A DNA stretch of 64,000 nucleotides from Calamus simplicifolius (Eukaryota; Streptophyta; Magnoliopsida; Arecales; Arecaceae). The notes under the pieces are model-generated. The model searched no databases, was not told where the DNA came from, and worked only from the letters and a program-made list of their open reading frames with translations. Position numbers and translations under genes: made by a program. Of this stretch, positions 43,227 through 55,399 are shown piece after piece. Every line of letters begins with the position of its first letter. Within the stretch, counting starts at the first letter, position 1. Location of the stretch: positions 1,166,533 to 1,230,532 of the forward strand of contig UESW01004014.1 of NCBI GenBank assembly GCA_900491605.1, written 5' to 3'.

Positions 43227-44035
43227 CTAGTCTCTGTATTTGGCACGCGTGAAAGAGCTCCACAAATAATGCGGATCAAGCAAGAACCACGTGGCATGCC
43301 TAGCAGCCAAAGCCTCCCTCCTAACAGTGAGAGACTGGATCCCAAGCCCACCCTCACTAATCGACAAGAAAACAATGTTCCAAGCTAGAAGATGAATACC
43401 ATGACCATCCTGCATCGAGGCATAGAGAAAATCCCAAAAATATCTCTCTATCTTCCTCAAGCAGGTCAATGGGATGGCAGTATTAGATAAAAGATAGAGA
43501 GAAAGAGAAGACAACACCGAGCGTAAAAGAATAATCCTTGCCATCATAGATAGCTCAGTGACCTGCCATCCATCCAGGCGATCGTGGACCCACCTCTCAA
43601 GGTCGCTGAAGTCCGAACTCCATGGCCTTCTTCTGGTAATTGGTATCCTAAGATAGGACAGTCGATCAGCCTGAATTGGAATACCCATGATTTGCGAGAT
43701 AGAGCCCCTCAAAGAAGGTGTCATCTTCGGACTAAAGTAAATCAAAGATTTACTTATATTAACTTTCTGACCTAAAGCTCGACAATAAGACTGCAGAATG
43801 ATCGCAAAAGTGGTAGCATTATGGATAGAAGCCTTGCCCAGAAGGACATAGTCATCAGCAAATAGTAGATGGGAAAGTGAGAGCCCAAGGAAACTCGTAG
43901 TGTAGGGGTCTAGAAGCGAGCTCAGCTGAGCCTGAGAAAGAGTCCAGAACAAAGCATCAGCAGAGAGGATAAACAAAAATGAGGAAAGAGGATATCCTGT
44001 CTCAGGTCGATCTCAGAGTGGAAGTAATCAGTCTG
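43227..44035 (-). pseudogene. LINE reverse transcriptase fragment
   Basis: C-terminal half of the L1-type RT: FILSADALFWTLSQAQ, HLLFADDYVLLGKASI, ALGQKVNISKSLIYFS, YLRIPITRRRPWSSDF. The FADD catalytic box is intact. Upstream RT motifs are absent because the copy is truncated. Confidence 0.88.
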
Positions 44036-44045
44036 ACCTTCATTA

Positions 44046-44270
44046 ATAAGAAGAAAGAATGATGGCATATGAATACCCACCATTTACCGATAAGATTCTC
44101 CTACATGGCCTGTGCCGAATGATTTGACCTATGCATCGCTATTCCATTCAGGGATAGGATAGGATAATCCTTCTTGTCCCATCACAAATTTGTCCCGCTC
44201 AATGCCACTGGTTTTCATGGGATATATGGGACCCAATTTTTATTCAATGATTCAATGAACCAATTGCTCA
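44046..44270. other. Unique spacer left of element C
   Basis: AT-balanced sequence without a recognised feature. The last five bases (GCTCA) would be the left target duplication of element C; the partner is off-window. Confidence 0.5.
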
Positions 44271-44330
44271 TGATGTGGCTAATACAGCCATGAAGACAAT
44301 CATGACAAAATCAGAAGTTTAAGGCGGCCC

Positions 44331-45160
44331 CACCTCGGCATCTCCAAGTCGGCCGAGTCGACCCCGACCTTTTCTGGTCGGCCCCGCTCGGCCTCGGCAT
44401 CTCCAAGTCGGCCGAGTCGGCCCCGACCTTCCCTGGTCGGCCCCGGCATCTTCAAGTCGGCCGAGTCGGCCCTGACCTTTCCTGGTCGGCCCCGCTCGGC
44501 CCCGGCATCTCCAAGTTGGCCGAGTCGGCCCTGACCTTCCCTGGCCGGCCCCCTCGGCTCTGAAATTTCCAAGTCAGCCGAGTCGGCCCCGATCTTCCCT
44601 GATTGGCCCCGATCTTCCCTGATCGGCCCCGCTCGGCTCCGGCATCTCCAAGTCGGCCGAGTCAGCCCCGACCTTTCCTAGTCGGCCCCGCTCGGCCCCG
44701 GCATCTCCAAGTCGACCGAGTCGGCCTCGACCTTTCCTGGTCGGCCCCGGCATCTCCAAGTTGGCCGAGTCGATCCCGACCTTCCCTGATCGGCCCCGCT
44801 CGGCTCTGGCATCTCCAAGCCGGCCGAGTTGGCCCTGCTCGGCCCTGGCATCTCCAAGCCAGCCGAGTTGGCCCTGACCTTCCCTGGTCGGCCTCGCTTG
44901 GCCACGACATCTCCAAGCCGACCGAGTCAGCCCTAACCTTCCCTGGTCGGCCCTGCTCGGCCCCAGCATCTCCAAGTTGGTCGATCGGCCCTGACCTTCT
45001 CTGCTCGGCCCCGCTCGGCCCCGGCATCTCCAAGTCGGCCTAGTCGACCCCGACCTTTCCTGGTCGGTCCCGCTGGGCCCTAACATCTCCAAGTCGGCCG
45101 AGTCGACCCCGACCTTCCCTGGTCGGCCCCACTTGGTCTCGGCATCCCTAGGAGAGCCAA
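44331..45160. repeat. ~59-bp LTR tandem array of element C
   Basis: Units read GGCATCTCCAAGTCGGCCGA, GTCGGCCCCGACCTTCCCTG and GTCGGCCCCGCTCGGCCCC, the reverse complement of the element A array. Shortened units occur near 44820-44870. Long frames across it are artefacts. Confidence 0.92.
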
Positions 45161-45441
45161 GACGGCTCCGATTTTCCCAAGCTGGTCCTGGCCATTTAAG
45201 ACGCCATCTTTCTGACTCGCATCGTCTGACATTGCCAGGCCCAACTGCCGCACCGTCGATGGGACCAGACCTAACTACCCGTTAGCTCCACTGACTGACG
45301 GGACTTGGCTAATCAACCTCCGTTTTCCCCTCTCTGATGGGACAGGACCCACCAACTAGCCCAGATTCATGCAACCCCCACGAACCCTACAAACATTCCT
45401 TTCTCACAGAACTCCACGTGGTTGTGCAGGTGTCAACCACC

Positions 45442-45449
45442 TATAAAAG
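45442..45449 (+). promoter_or_regulatory. TATA box in the element C LTR
   Basis: TATAAAAG lies after the tandem array, about 290 bp before the LTR end. It would drive the element transcript. Element A has the same box at 20332-20339 and 8886-8894 (minus). Confidence 0.65.
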
Positions 45450-45734
45450 GGTAAGTTCACTCAAGGACCAGGTATGCAAACTTACACACTCGTTACTCTA
45501 CCACCCAGAGAGGGATCCCCTTTTCTTGGGGGCGAACTCCTCTCCCCCTAGAAGAGCTCATTTGAGCTTTTCCTTAGCTGTGACCTCGATTGCTGACTTG
45601 AGCATCGGAGGGTCCTCACCGGAACACCCCTCCGGTCTTGGGACTTTTTGCAGGCCATCCAGCTCGGCGAGGGTCCGCTGATTGACAGTTTTCGTTTCCC
45701 GACATTCAAGACCGCCGACCGAGCGTCATCAGAT

Positions 45735-45752
45735 TGGCACACCAGGTAGGGG
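45735..45752 (+). promoter_or_regulatory. Element C primer-binding site, mutated
   Basis: It reads TGGCACACCAGGTAGGGG against TGGCGCGCCAGG in A and B. Both CG pairs have become CA, which fits decay of methylated C on the other strand. Confidence 0.75.
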
Positions 45753-45817
45753 GCGCTTGCTTAGTTTTCTGTGATACCTAGCGGCGAACTCTTGCCCCTC
45801 TTCTTTTTCATCAAGCC

Positions 45818-47425
45818 ATGGTGGTGACGTGAGCTTAGGATGCTTCCATCAGTTGTCCGGTGGGGCATCTCCCACCGGCTAGGCAACAGGAAGCTAATCA
45901 CCCCGCTGTCGATCCGCCCGTCACCTATCCACCACCGAAGGCAACTGCCCTAGTGGAGCAGCTAGCGGCCCTCACCCGACAAATCCAAGCTCTCACCACC
46001 ATGGTCCATGGACTTCAGGGGCAGCAGTCTGTGGCCACTCAGCATCAGACCGCTCCCCCTGCCAGTCAGCAGTCGGCAAGGGGAGGCTCCCCCTAGTGAG
46101 AGGCCAGTCGCCGTTAGGCTTTCCCTAGGAAGCCTCACCGTGAGTCCCTCAAGCGGCCGCGGTCCCCTAACTGTGGCCCGAGCAAGTTTTCCCAAGAGCC
46201 GTACTGCCAGGAGGAACCAAAGCAGAAGTCCCACCTTCCGTGCCCCTCCATCTTCCTCTTCTTCCTCATCCTCCGAGCCGCCTCGGAGGGCCCCAGCGAT
46301 CAGCTGCTATGTGGAGGAGCGCCTGGAGGAGTACCATCGGTGACTAAATGAGCTCACTAGGAAAATCAACAATCAATCGAAGGAGGAGTATGACACCCAT
46401 CCTCCTTACAACCGCCGGATACTGGAGGAGCCCGTCCCCTCCAGATTTTGTTTCCCCCAGATAGATCCGTATGATGGTATGACGGATCCTCTTGACCACC
46501 TCGAGAGTTATAAAGCCATGATGCAAGTTTAAGGTGCTATGGATGCCCTCCTCTGCAAGGCTTTCCCCGCCACTCTACGGAAAGCCGCTCACGCTTGGCA
46601 CTCGCGCCGGTCCTCTCATAGCATCGACTCTTTTCGAGAGCTGAAAAGGGCCTTTCTGGCACATTTTGATGCCTGCTGACGGATCTCGAGGGTCACGGAC
46701 AACCTCTTCTCTGTGTGCCAGAAGGAGGGGGAGTCGCTGCAGGACTTTGTTGCCTAGTTCGAGACTGCCGCCCTTGAAGTCTATCATCTAGACGATGCGG
46801 TGGCAACGCTGGCGCTGAAGCGGGGGCTCCTTCCGTCCTGCTTCACCTTCTCTTTGGACAAGAAGCCCCCGAGTTCCTACTCCGACCTCCTCCTCTGGGC
46901 TCAGAAGTAGATCCGTGCGGATGAGGCCGACCTCACCCTCCGGGAATCCTCAAGGAGCTCTGGCCGCAAGCCTGCTCGCTCCGAGCCAAGTGGACCCCCT
47001 CACCACCGGCGGATCGATCCGCCTCACCGATCTGACAATAGGCGTCGGAGCCTTGTCCCCGCCGAGAGCAAGCTCACGCCCCTTCTCGCCCCTCAATCTC
47101 ACATCCTCATGGAGATCGAAGGCGAACCTTACCTCCAGCGCCCCCCCTCCTATGAAGAAAGGTCCTCCCCGCAACAAGAGCCGTTATTGCCGTTTCCATC
47201 AGGATTACGGTCACGACATCGACAGCTGCTACAGCCTGAAGTGCGCCATCAAGGAGCTCATTCAGCAGGGCTACCTCGGCAAGTATGTTCAAAAGGTGCC
47301 ACAACCGTTGCCGGCACTCATGGGACCCCCGCCCGCTCAGGCCGCTGTCGATAACACCCCTACGGAGCGCACGGTCGGGATGGTGTCTTGGGGAGCGGTT
47401 TGCTCATCTAAGAGACCGAAATAAG
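45818..47425 (+). pseudogene. Element C gag
   Basis: The start ATGGTGGTGACG at 45818 is followed at once by in-frame TGA (45830) and TAG (45836). An Ala/Gln-rich N-terminus follows (VEQLAALTRQIQALTTMVHGLQGQQ), then a Ser-rich/acidic stretch, then capsid (KAFPATLRKAAHAWHS, SIDSFRELKRAFLAHFDA, LEVYHLDDAVATLALKRGLLP). The C-terminal zinc-knuckle-like SRYCRFHQDYGHDIDSC with IKELIQQGYLGKYV lies at 47175-47290. Several stops and shifts. Confidence 0.85.
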
Positions 47426-48145
47426 GGGAGGCGCCGGATGATGTAGTTCTTGGGGGGGGATAAGCAAATGTTGAAAATATAAATAATAAAGTCATCGTCA
47501 TCTCCATGACGATCGCCAAACACCCTATAAAAAGGATATTAGTTGATAGTGGTAGCTCAGCTGACATCCTTACCTATGATGCCTTTGTTCAGATGTGATT
47601 GTCTCCTGACTCTCTTCAGTATGTGGCAACCCCTTTAGTTGGATTCATAAGGGATTCAGTGAGGATTGAGGGTGAGATATCCTTGCCTGTGACGGCCGGG
47701 ACACCACCATGCTAAAGTACAGTTATCATGAAGTTCCTGGTCGTACGAGTCCCCTTGGCATACAACGCTATCCTCGAGCGCCCAGGCTTAAATTTATTGG
47801 ATGCAGTCATCTTCACTCGGCATTTGCTGGTGCAGTTCCCTACTAGTGAAGGAGTCAGAGAGATGAGAGGCGAGGTCGGCTCAGTCCTGCCTTGCTATCA
47901 CATAGTGCCAAGTCCTCTGGAAGCCGAGTTGGTCTCAGAAGCGCTTGACCCCAGGGAGTCCATCAAAGGGGGAGAACCGGCCGAGTGGCTCTTAACTTTT
48001 CCTCTTCGAGATGACCCGACGAGGACCGTACGCATCGGCGGACTCCTCCCCCTAGAAGACTGTGACCGCCTCTTGACTTTTTTGTGGGCCAAATCAGATG
48101 TATTTTCTTGGTCGGTGTCCGACATGCCTGGTATTCCTCCATAGG
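47426..48145 (+). pseudogene. Element C protease and linker
   Basis: Reads KHPIKRILVDSGSSADILTYDAFVQM (DSGSS active site), then ISLPVTAGTPP-like, KFLVVRVPLAYNAILERPGLNLL and a linker ending DVFSWSVSDMPGIPP before RT. Stops occur near 47597 and 47714. Confidence 0.82.
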
Positions 48146-48900
48146 TGATCACCCATAAGCTGAACATTGATCCAAAGTGTCGTCCGGTCTGCCAAAGGAA
48201 GAGAAGCTTTGCTCCCGAATGGCAAAGGGCCATTCACGAAGAAGTCAATAAGATACTCGCCGCCAGCCATATCCGAGAGGTGCACTACCCCAACTGGCTG
48301 GCCAATGTGGTCATGGCATGAAAGGCGAACAAAAATTGGCGGATCTGCATTGACTTCACTGACCTGAATAAGGCATGCCCGAAGGATAGTTTTCCTTTGC
48401 CTCGGATCGACCAGCTGGTGGATTCCACATCCGGCCATGAACTTCTCGGCTTTATGGATGCCTTCTTCGGGTATAATCAAATAAAGATGGACCCGAGTGA
48501 TGAGGAGCACACGTCCTTCGTAACAGAGAAAGGCATTTATTATTACAAGGTAATGCCCTTTGGCCTAAAAAATGCAGGAAAGACACATCAAAGGTTGATG
48601 AACAAAGTCTTTCAGGACCAGCTAAGCTGGAACATGGAGTTCTATGTGAACGACATGCTGACAAAAAGCACCCATGCTTCCAACCCCATCTCCGACCTAG
48701 AAGAAACCTTCAACAATCTCCGCCGCTTCCAGGTCAAGCTAAATCCCAAGAAGTGTGCCTTCGGGGTCACGGTGGGCAAGTTCCTAGGTTTTATGGTGAC
48801 TCCGCGAGGGATCGAAGCAAACCCAGAGAAGATTGGCGCCCTCCTCGACATGAGGCCACCATCCAGCAAGAAGAAAGTGTAACAGCTAACGGGGAGGGTG
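48146..48900 (+). pseudogene. Element C reverse transcriptase with altered active site
   Basis: Reads CIDFTDLNKACPKDSFPLPRIDQ, STSGHELLGFMDAFFGYNQI, FVTEKGIYYYKVMPFGLKNAGKT, then FYVNDMLTKS where YVDD or YMDD is expected, then KLNPKKCAFGVTVGKFLGFMV. The first catalytic Asp is Asn, so polymerase activity would be lost. A stop occurs at 48319. Confidence 0.9.
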
Positions 48901-49460
48901 GCAGCTCTAAGTCGTTTCCTCTCTAAATCAACCGAGAGGTGCTTGCCCTTCTTCAAGGCCCACGGAAGGTGAACAGCTTCGAGTGGATGGACGACTGCCA
49001 TAAAGCCTTCGATGGACTGAAGGTGTTTCCGTCTTTCCCACCGCTCTTGTCTAAGCCAAGGGATGGGAGAGTCTTTTTCTTTACCTCGCCGCCTCTCCAG
49101 AGGCCGTTAGCTCGGTCTTGGTGCGTCTCAATGCTGACGGGACCCAGAGGCCTGTTTATTACGTGAGTAAGGTGCTCCACGATGCGGAGGTCAGGTACTC
49201 CAGGACAGAGAAAATCATCTTTGCCCTGATCGTCTCCGCCCGATGTCTTCATCCGTATTTTCAAGCTCATTCGATCGTGGTTCTTACAGACCAACCTCTC
49301 CGAGCCATTCTGGCTTGCCCGGACACCTCAAGCCGGTTAGCTAAGTGGGCCATCAAGCTGGGAGAGTTCGATATGTCTTTTCAAGCTCGACCTGCCTTGA
49401 AGTCCCAGGTCCTGGCCGACTTTCTTGTCAAGAACACTTGGGCTGAGGAGCCAAACGAGG
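48901..49460 (+). pseudogene. Element C first RNase H
   Basis: Reads KVNSFEWMDDCHKAFDGLKVF, then (shifted) VRLNADGTQRPVYYVSKVLHDAEVRYSRTEK, VLTDQPLRAIL and LAKWAIKLGEFDMSFQARPALKSQVLADF. This is the RNase H region of Ty3/gypsy pol. Confidence 0.88.
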
Positions 49461-49850
49461 AGGTTCCCACAGAGCAACCCATTGCCAAGCCAAGAAACGA
49501 TGGCGAGTCTTGGATCCTCCACGTGGATGGTGCCTCAAATTCCCAAGGAAGCGATGCTAGCCTCATTCTTGCAAGCCCCGATAGAGAGATGGTGGAGTGC
49601 GCCCTCCGGTTCTTGTTCAAAGCCACCAACAATCAAGCCGAGTATGAGGCCCTACTGGCGGGGCTAAGGCTCGCTCATGAACTTGAAATAAGGCGCCTCA
49701 GAGCTTTTACTAACTCGCAACTCGTCTCCGGGCAAATCAATGGGGAGTACGAGGCACGTGATTCCGCCATGACCCGGTACCTGGACAAGGTCCGGTCCCT
49801 AGTTTCTCTACTCTCTTACTTTAGTATCAGCTATGTTCCTTAGAGCGAAA
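49461..49850 (+). pseudogene. Element C second RNase H (archaeal-type)
   Basis: Reads SWILHVDGASNSQGSDASLIL, ALRFLFKATNNQAEYEALLAGL, RLRAFTNSQLVSGQINGEY. The FTDSQ motif is FTNSQ here. Marks the Tat lineage. Confidence 0.88.
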
Positions 49851-51215
49851 ATGCTAAGGCCGACACACTCTCTCGGCTGGCCACTTCTACTGATGGCACC
49901 ACAAGGAGCGCCAACATTGAGCATCTGGATAAACCCAGCATAAAATATAAAGAAGAGGTCCTCCCGCTCATCCAGCAACCGACCTGGATGGATCCCTACA
50001 TTCGCTACCTCACAGACGATACTCTCCCCGCTGACCGCAACGAGGCTAAGCTGCTCAAGTGGAGAGCCTCCAAATTTGCCCTCCTGGACAGGCACCTGTA
50101 CCGGAGAGCATTTTCCTACCCCTGCTCATATGCATGGGACCTGCCGACGCCGACTATATCCTCATAGAAATCCATGAAAGTATCTGTGGGAATCACCTGG
50201 AGGGCAGGTCCTTAGCCCAGAAGGCCCTCCGACAAGGGTACTTCTGGCTCACTATGAGGAAGGATGCAGCTAGGTTAGTTCAGAAGTGTGATGGCTGCCA
50301 GTGTCATGCGCACATCCAACACCAACCCTCTGTTCCTCTAAATCTACTCTCGGTCCCATGGCCCTTTGTCCAGTGGGGGATGGACATCCTCGGGCCATTC
50401 CCCCCAGCCTCAGGACAGTGGAGATTCTTACTAGTAGCCATCGACTATTTCACCAAGTGGATCGAGGTCGAGGCGCTGGCTAAGATCACTGAGAGTAAGG
50501 TCAAAGCCTTCTTCTGAAAGTCGATCATATGCTGCTTTGGTCTACCTCACACCCCGTCATGGATAACACTGCCAGTTCAATAATGATGCATTCAAGGCTT
50601 TCTGCGACGATCTAGGTATTCATCATCGATTCACCTCTGTCGGCCATCCTCAGACCAACGGAGAGGCCGAGGTCACGAATTGCACCATTCTTAGGGGGCT
50701 TAGGACTCGGCTAGATGGGTCCAAGGGTCGATGGGTAGAGGAGCTTCCAGTGTGATCTGGGCTTACCACACGACCCCCAGGGCCCCGACGGGCGAGACCC
50801 CCTTCAGTCTCGCCTTCGGATCCGAAGCTGTCATCCCCGTCAAGATCGGACTGCCTAGTCCGCGCATGGAGTCCTTCAACGAGGAAAATAATTCCGCACT
50901 GATAAGAGCCAACCTAGACTTCATCGACGAGGCACATGACCGGGCAAGGCTACATATGGCGACCTTTCGCCAACGGCAGCCAAATACTACAATGCCCAAG
51001 TTCGTCCCAAGATCTTTTGCCATAGAGATCTGATTTTAAGAAAGGCTGAAGTATCCAAGCCTACGGAGGGGGGCAAACTGTCCCCCAATTGGGAGGGTCC
51101 TTATCGTGTCGCTGAGACACTCCACCGAGGAGCATATAGACTAGAGGAACTTGACGGACGATCCATTCCATGCACTTGGAACGCGGATAACCTCCGCCAA
51201 TATTATCAATGATGT
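49851..51215 (+). pseudogene. Element C integrase
   Basis: Zinc-binding region (EIHESICGNHL, LVQKCDGCQCHAHIQH), then core: WGMDILGPFPPASGQWRFLLVAIDYFTKWIEVEAL, FTSVGHPQTNGEAEV-type near 50635-50680, and C-terminal WAYHTTPRAPTGETPFSLAFGSEAV. Ends with WNADNLRQYYQ near 51180-51210. A TGA replaces TGG at about 50516, plus several shifts. Confidence 0.88.
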
Positions 51216-51289
51216 ATCCCCTAGAGGTACGAGTAATAAAAGGGTCCCTTCCAACGCCACAGCCTACTCTCCCTTATATCCAAGGACCA

Positions 51290-54090
51290 TATCTCAGGAA
51301 AGGAGCTTGCCGGCATCGCGACGCACGGGACACCACTCGGCCCCAGCACGGAGGTGCCCCCGAGTCAGTTAAGACCCTAAAGGCTCTGTACCTGCCGAGT
51401 CGCCCCTCGGGTGGCACACAAACCCCCATGGTGGTTCTAAAGGAGCTCGCTGACATCGTAGCCCACGGGACACCACTCAACCCCGGCATGGAGGTGCCCC
51501 CAAGTCAGTTAAGACCCTAAAGGCTCCGTACCCACCGAGTCTCCCCTTGGGCGGCACACAAACCCCCAAGGTGGTTCTAAAGGAGCTCGCTGGCATCGCA
51601 GCCCATGGGACACCACTCAGTCCCAGCACGGAGGTGCCCCTGAGTTGGTTAAGACCCTAAAGTCTCCGTACCTGCTGAGTCGCCCCTCGGGCGGCACACA
51701 AACCTCCGAGGTGGTTCTAAAGGAGCTCGCCAGCATCGCGGCCCATGGGACACCACTCGGCCTCGGCACGGAGGTGCTTCCGAGTCGGTTAAGACCCTAA
51801 AGGCTCTGTACCCGCCGAGTCACCCCTCGGACGGCACACAAACCCTCGAGGTGGTTTTAAAGGAGCTCGCCGGCATTGCGGCCCAGGGGACACCACTCGG
51901 CCGCGGCATGGAGGTGCCCTCGAGTTGATTAAGACCCTAAAGGCTCCATACCCGCCGAGTCACCCCTCGGGCGGCACACAAACCCCGAGGTTGTTCTAAA
52001 GGAGCTCGCCGGCATCGCGGCCCATGGGACACCACTCGGCTTCGGCACGGAGGTGCCCCCGAGTCGGTTAAGACCCTAAAGTCTCCGTACCGGTCGAGTC
52101 ACCCCTCGGACGGCACACAAACCACCGAGGTGATTCTAAAGGAGCTCGCCGGCATTACAGCCCATGAGACACCACTCCGCCCCGGCACGGAGGTGCCCCC
52201 GAGTCAGTTAAGACCCTAAAGGCTCCATACCCGCAGAGTCGTCCCTCAGGTGGCACACAAACCTCCGAGGTGGTTCTAAAGGAGCTCGCCGGCATTGCGT
52301 CCCACGGGACACCACTCGGTCCCGGCACGGAGGTGCCCCCGAGTCAGTTAAGACCCTAAAGGCTCCATACCCATCGAGTCACCCCTCGAGCGGCTCACAA
52401 ACCCCCGAGGTGGTTCTAAAGGAGCTCGCCGGCATCGCGGCCCACGGGACACCACTCGGTCCGGCACGGAGGTGCCCCCGAGTCGGTTAAGACCCTAAAG
52501 GCTCCGTACCCGTCGAGTTGCCCCTCAGGCAGTACACAAACCCTTGAGATGGTTCTAAAGGAGCTCGCTGGCATTGCAGCCCACGGGACGCCACTCGGCC
52601 CCAGCACGGAGGTGCCCCGAGTCGGTTATGATCCTAAAGGCTTCGTACCTATCGAGTCGCCCCTCGAGCAGCACATAAACCCCCGAGGTGGTTCTAAAGG
52701 AGCTCGCCGGCATCGCGGCCCATGGGACGCCACTTGGCCCCGGTACGGAGGTGCCCACAAGTTGGTTAAGAACCTAAAGGCTCCGTATCCGCTGAGTCGC
52801 CCCTCGGACGGCATACAAACCCCTGTGGTGGTTCTAAAGGAGCTCGCCGGCATTGCAGCCCATGGGACACCATTCGGCCCTGGCATGGAGGTGCCCCCGA
52901 GTCTGTTAAGACCCTAAAGGCTCCATACCCGCCGAGTCACCCCTCGGCGGCATACAAACCCCCGAGATGGTTCTAAAGGAGCTCTCCGGCATTGCGGCCC
53001 ACGGGACATCACTCGGCCCCGGCACGGAGGTGCCCCCGAGTCGATTAAGGCCCTAAAGGCTCCGTGGTCGCCGAGTCGTTCCTCGGGCGGTACACAAATC
53101 CCCGAGGTGGTTTTAAGGAGCTCATCAGCATCGCGGCCTATGGGACACCACTCGGCCACGGCACGGAGGTGCCCCCGAGTCGGTTAAGACCCTAAAGGCT
53201 CCGTACCCGCCGAGTTGCCCCTCGGGTGGCACACAAACCCCCGAGGTGGTTCTAAAGGACCTCGCCAGCATCGCGGCTCATGGGACACCACTCGGCCCCG
53301 GCACGGAGTTGCCCCGAGTCAGTTAAGACCCTCAAGGCTCCGTACCCATCGAATCGCCCCTCAGGCGGCACACAAACCCTCGAGGTGGTTCTAAAGGAGC
53401 TCGCCAGCATCGCGGCCCATGGGACACCACTCGGCCCCGACACGGAGTGCCCCCAGTCGGTTAAGACCCTAAAGGCTCCGTACCCCCGAGTTGCCCCTCG
53501 AGCGGCACACAAACTCCCAAGATGGTTCTAAAGGAGCTCGCCGGCATCGCGGCCCATAGGACACCACTCAGCCCGGCACAGAGGTGCCCCCGAGTCGGTT
53601 AAGACCCTAAAGGCTCCATACCCGCCGAGTCGCCCCTCGGGCGGCACACAAACCCCCGAGTTGGTTCTAAAGAAGCTCGCCGGCATCACGGCCCATGGGA
53701 CACCACTCGGCCCCGGCACGGAAGTGCCCCCGAGTCGTTTAAGACCCTAAAGGCTCTGTACCAGCTGAGTCACCCTCGGGTGGCACACAAAGCCCCTAGG
53801 TGGTTCTAAAGGAGCTCGCCGGTATTGCGGCCCATGGGACACCACTCGGCCCCGGCATGGAGGTGCCCCCAAGTCGGTTAAGACCCTAGAGGCTCTGTAC
53901 CCGCCGAGTCATCCCTTGGGTGGCACACCAACTCCCGAGATGGTTCTAAAGGAGCTCTCCGCATTGCGGCCCACGGGACACCACTCGGCCCCGGCACGGA
54001 GGTGCTCCCGAGTCGGTTAAGACCCTAAAGGCCCTGTACCCGCCGAGTCGCCCCTTGGGCGGAGCGCAAAACCCCGGGGTGGTTCAGAAA
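51290..54090. repeat. ~140-bp satellite array in element C
   Basis: About 20 copies of the unit seen in element A, in reverse complement: GGAGCTCGCCGGCATCGCGG, CCCATGGGACACCACTCGG, GAGTCGGTTAAGACCCTAAA, CGGCACACAAACCCCCGAGG. Units differ by scattered substitutions and short indels. Frames across it are artefacts. Confidence 0.93.
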
Positions 54091-55315
54091 GACTTTGCCA
54101 ACATCGCAGTCAACAGAGAACCGCCCGGCCTCGGCATGAAGTTGCTCATGGATGAATCTCCCCTCAAATAGCCTGCGACAACCCAAGGCATCTTAAGCAG
54201 CCTTCCGCACGGCCAGCTTATTCTCGAAGACGCATTCAAACATCGGCGAAACTAAGACTACGATTTGGCCACAACATCGTTAACATGCACAATGCCCAGA
54301 AATAGGAAACATCTCAGAAAGAGGAACCCTACTCATTAACAAGTACGGGGCCCGGCTTACCGTTAGTCGTAAAAGAAAATATTGATCAAAACAAAGGAAG
54401 AGACAAACGAGACAGGGCATAAAAACATTTTCGCAAAGCTCTTCTTCATTAATAATGGGGGTGAAGTACAAAATTCGGCCCGAGGCCGGTTACAAAAAAA
54501 AAGAGAAAAAGAATAACTCTTTAGGGCTCACTCGGGCCTGGCTCTCCCTCATCCTCCTCCTCCTCTGCCGGCCCCTTGTCAGGTTCTCCGGGCTAAATCC
54601 CCTCGAGCTTGGAGCTGTTGATTTTGAGAGCCGCAGACACTTTGGCCTTGCACATGTCGAAGCCCTTAACGTAAGCATCAAGGCTGGCCTTGATGACTTC
54701 CTTGTCGAACTCCGGCGAAGACTTGTAGCTGGTGATGGCCTGCTCTGCCCGGCCCTGGCCTGCTGCGCCCTGGCTTCGGACTCCTTGGCTCGTGCCTCAG
54801 CCTGCTGCGCCCAGGCCTCAGCCTCCTTGGCTCGTGCTTCAGCCTCCCAAGCTCGGCCCTCGGCCTCTTCGCACGTGCGCTGGCCTCATCAACATGGGCC
54901 ACCGCCTCGGCCTTTTCATGACCCGCCTCAACCCTGCCCTCTTCGCGGTGGCTGCTCTCTGCGAAGCGGCAAGGGCCTCATTATGCGCCACCTCGGCCTC
55001 TCCCTCAACAAGTTGAAGCTGGCGAGCTAGCTCCTTCGACCGCGCCACAGCGGCCTCCCATCTGGCCGAAACCAGCGCCAATTTGGCCTCGGCCGCTGAG
55101 GCCTGGCCACTCTCGACCTTGGCCCGGCACACCGCCTCCCTTATTCGGCCGCCCAGACTTTCCTCCTGGGCCTTGGCCTCATGATGAAGTTGAGCAAGGC
55201 TCTGAGACTGTGCCATGCTCTCCTTCTTATATTTGTTGGCCCATGCCAGGGACTTCACGAGCGCGTCCAAAGAGTGGGATAGTGCTTCGCGAAGGGCCAT
55301 TGCACTGTTGGCCAT

Positions 55316-55399
55316 CTGCAGCAGAAGAATGTGTTAATCGCAAGAAAAACTGGGACATCGCAAAGCATATCCAGAAATGAAGAAAATTCAGAAGGTTAC
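55316..55399 (-). other. Intron 2 of the element C opposite-strand gene
   Basis: Donor CCAT^GTAACC and acceptor TGCTGCAG^ATGGCCAAC, 84 bp. Matches 11639-11720 in element A. Confidence 0.72.

Larger units (their letters stand above)
41760..44045 (-). mobile_element. 5'-truncated LINE (L1 type) with RNase H
   Basis: On the minus strand the RT comes first (RQGYPLSSFLFILSADAL, then LLFADDYVLLGKAS near 43840-43870, 43227-44035). A zinc-finger RT-linked region follows (WIADLPLSRWPTF..., 42843-43130), then an RVT_3 RNase H (FVKINFDGSVRGRCAGLAFVIRGSDG, 42042-42503). The 3' end is an A-rich tail (CCAAAAAAAAGAAACA) near 41758-41772. The endonuclease and 5' part of RT are missing. Several frames are broken. 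No target duplication was found. Confidence 0.87.
44271..45731 (+). repeat. Element C 5' LTR
   Basis: It starts TGATGTGGCT and ends GCGTCATCA, 1461 bp. It holds about 14 units of the ~59-bp array (44331-45160) and a TATA box CTATAAAAGG at 45442-45449. The stretch from 45600 matches the outer part of the element A LTRs in reverse complement. Confidence 0.9.

Noticed and set aside
44574..45092. 172-codon and overlapping ORFs with GPSxADQGRSG repeats
   Set aside because: Reading frames of the ~59-bp LTR array on both strands.
51274..53719. Multiple 60-120 codon ORFs in the 51-54 kb region
   Set aside because: Same ~140-bp satellite in element C.
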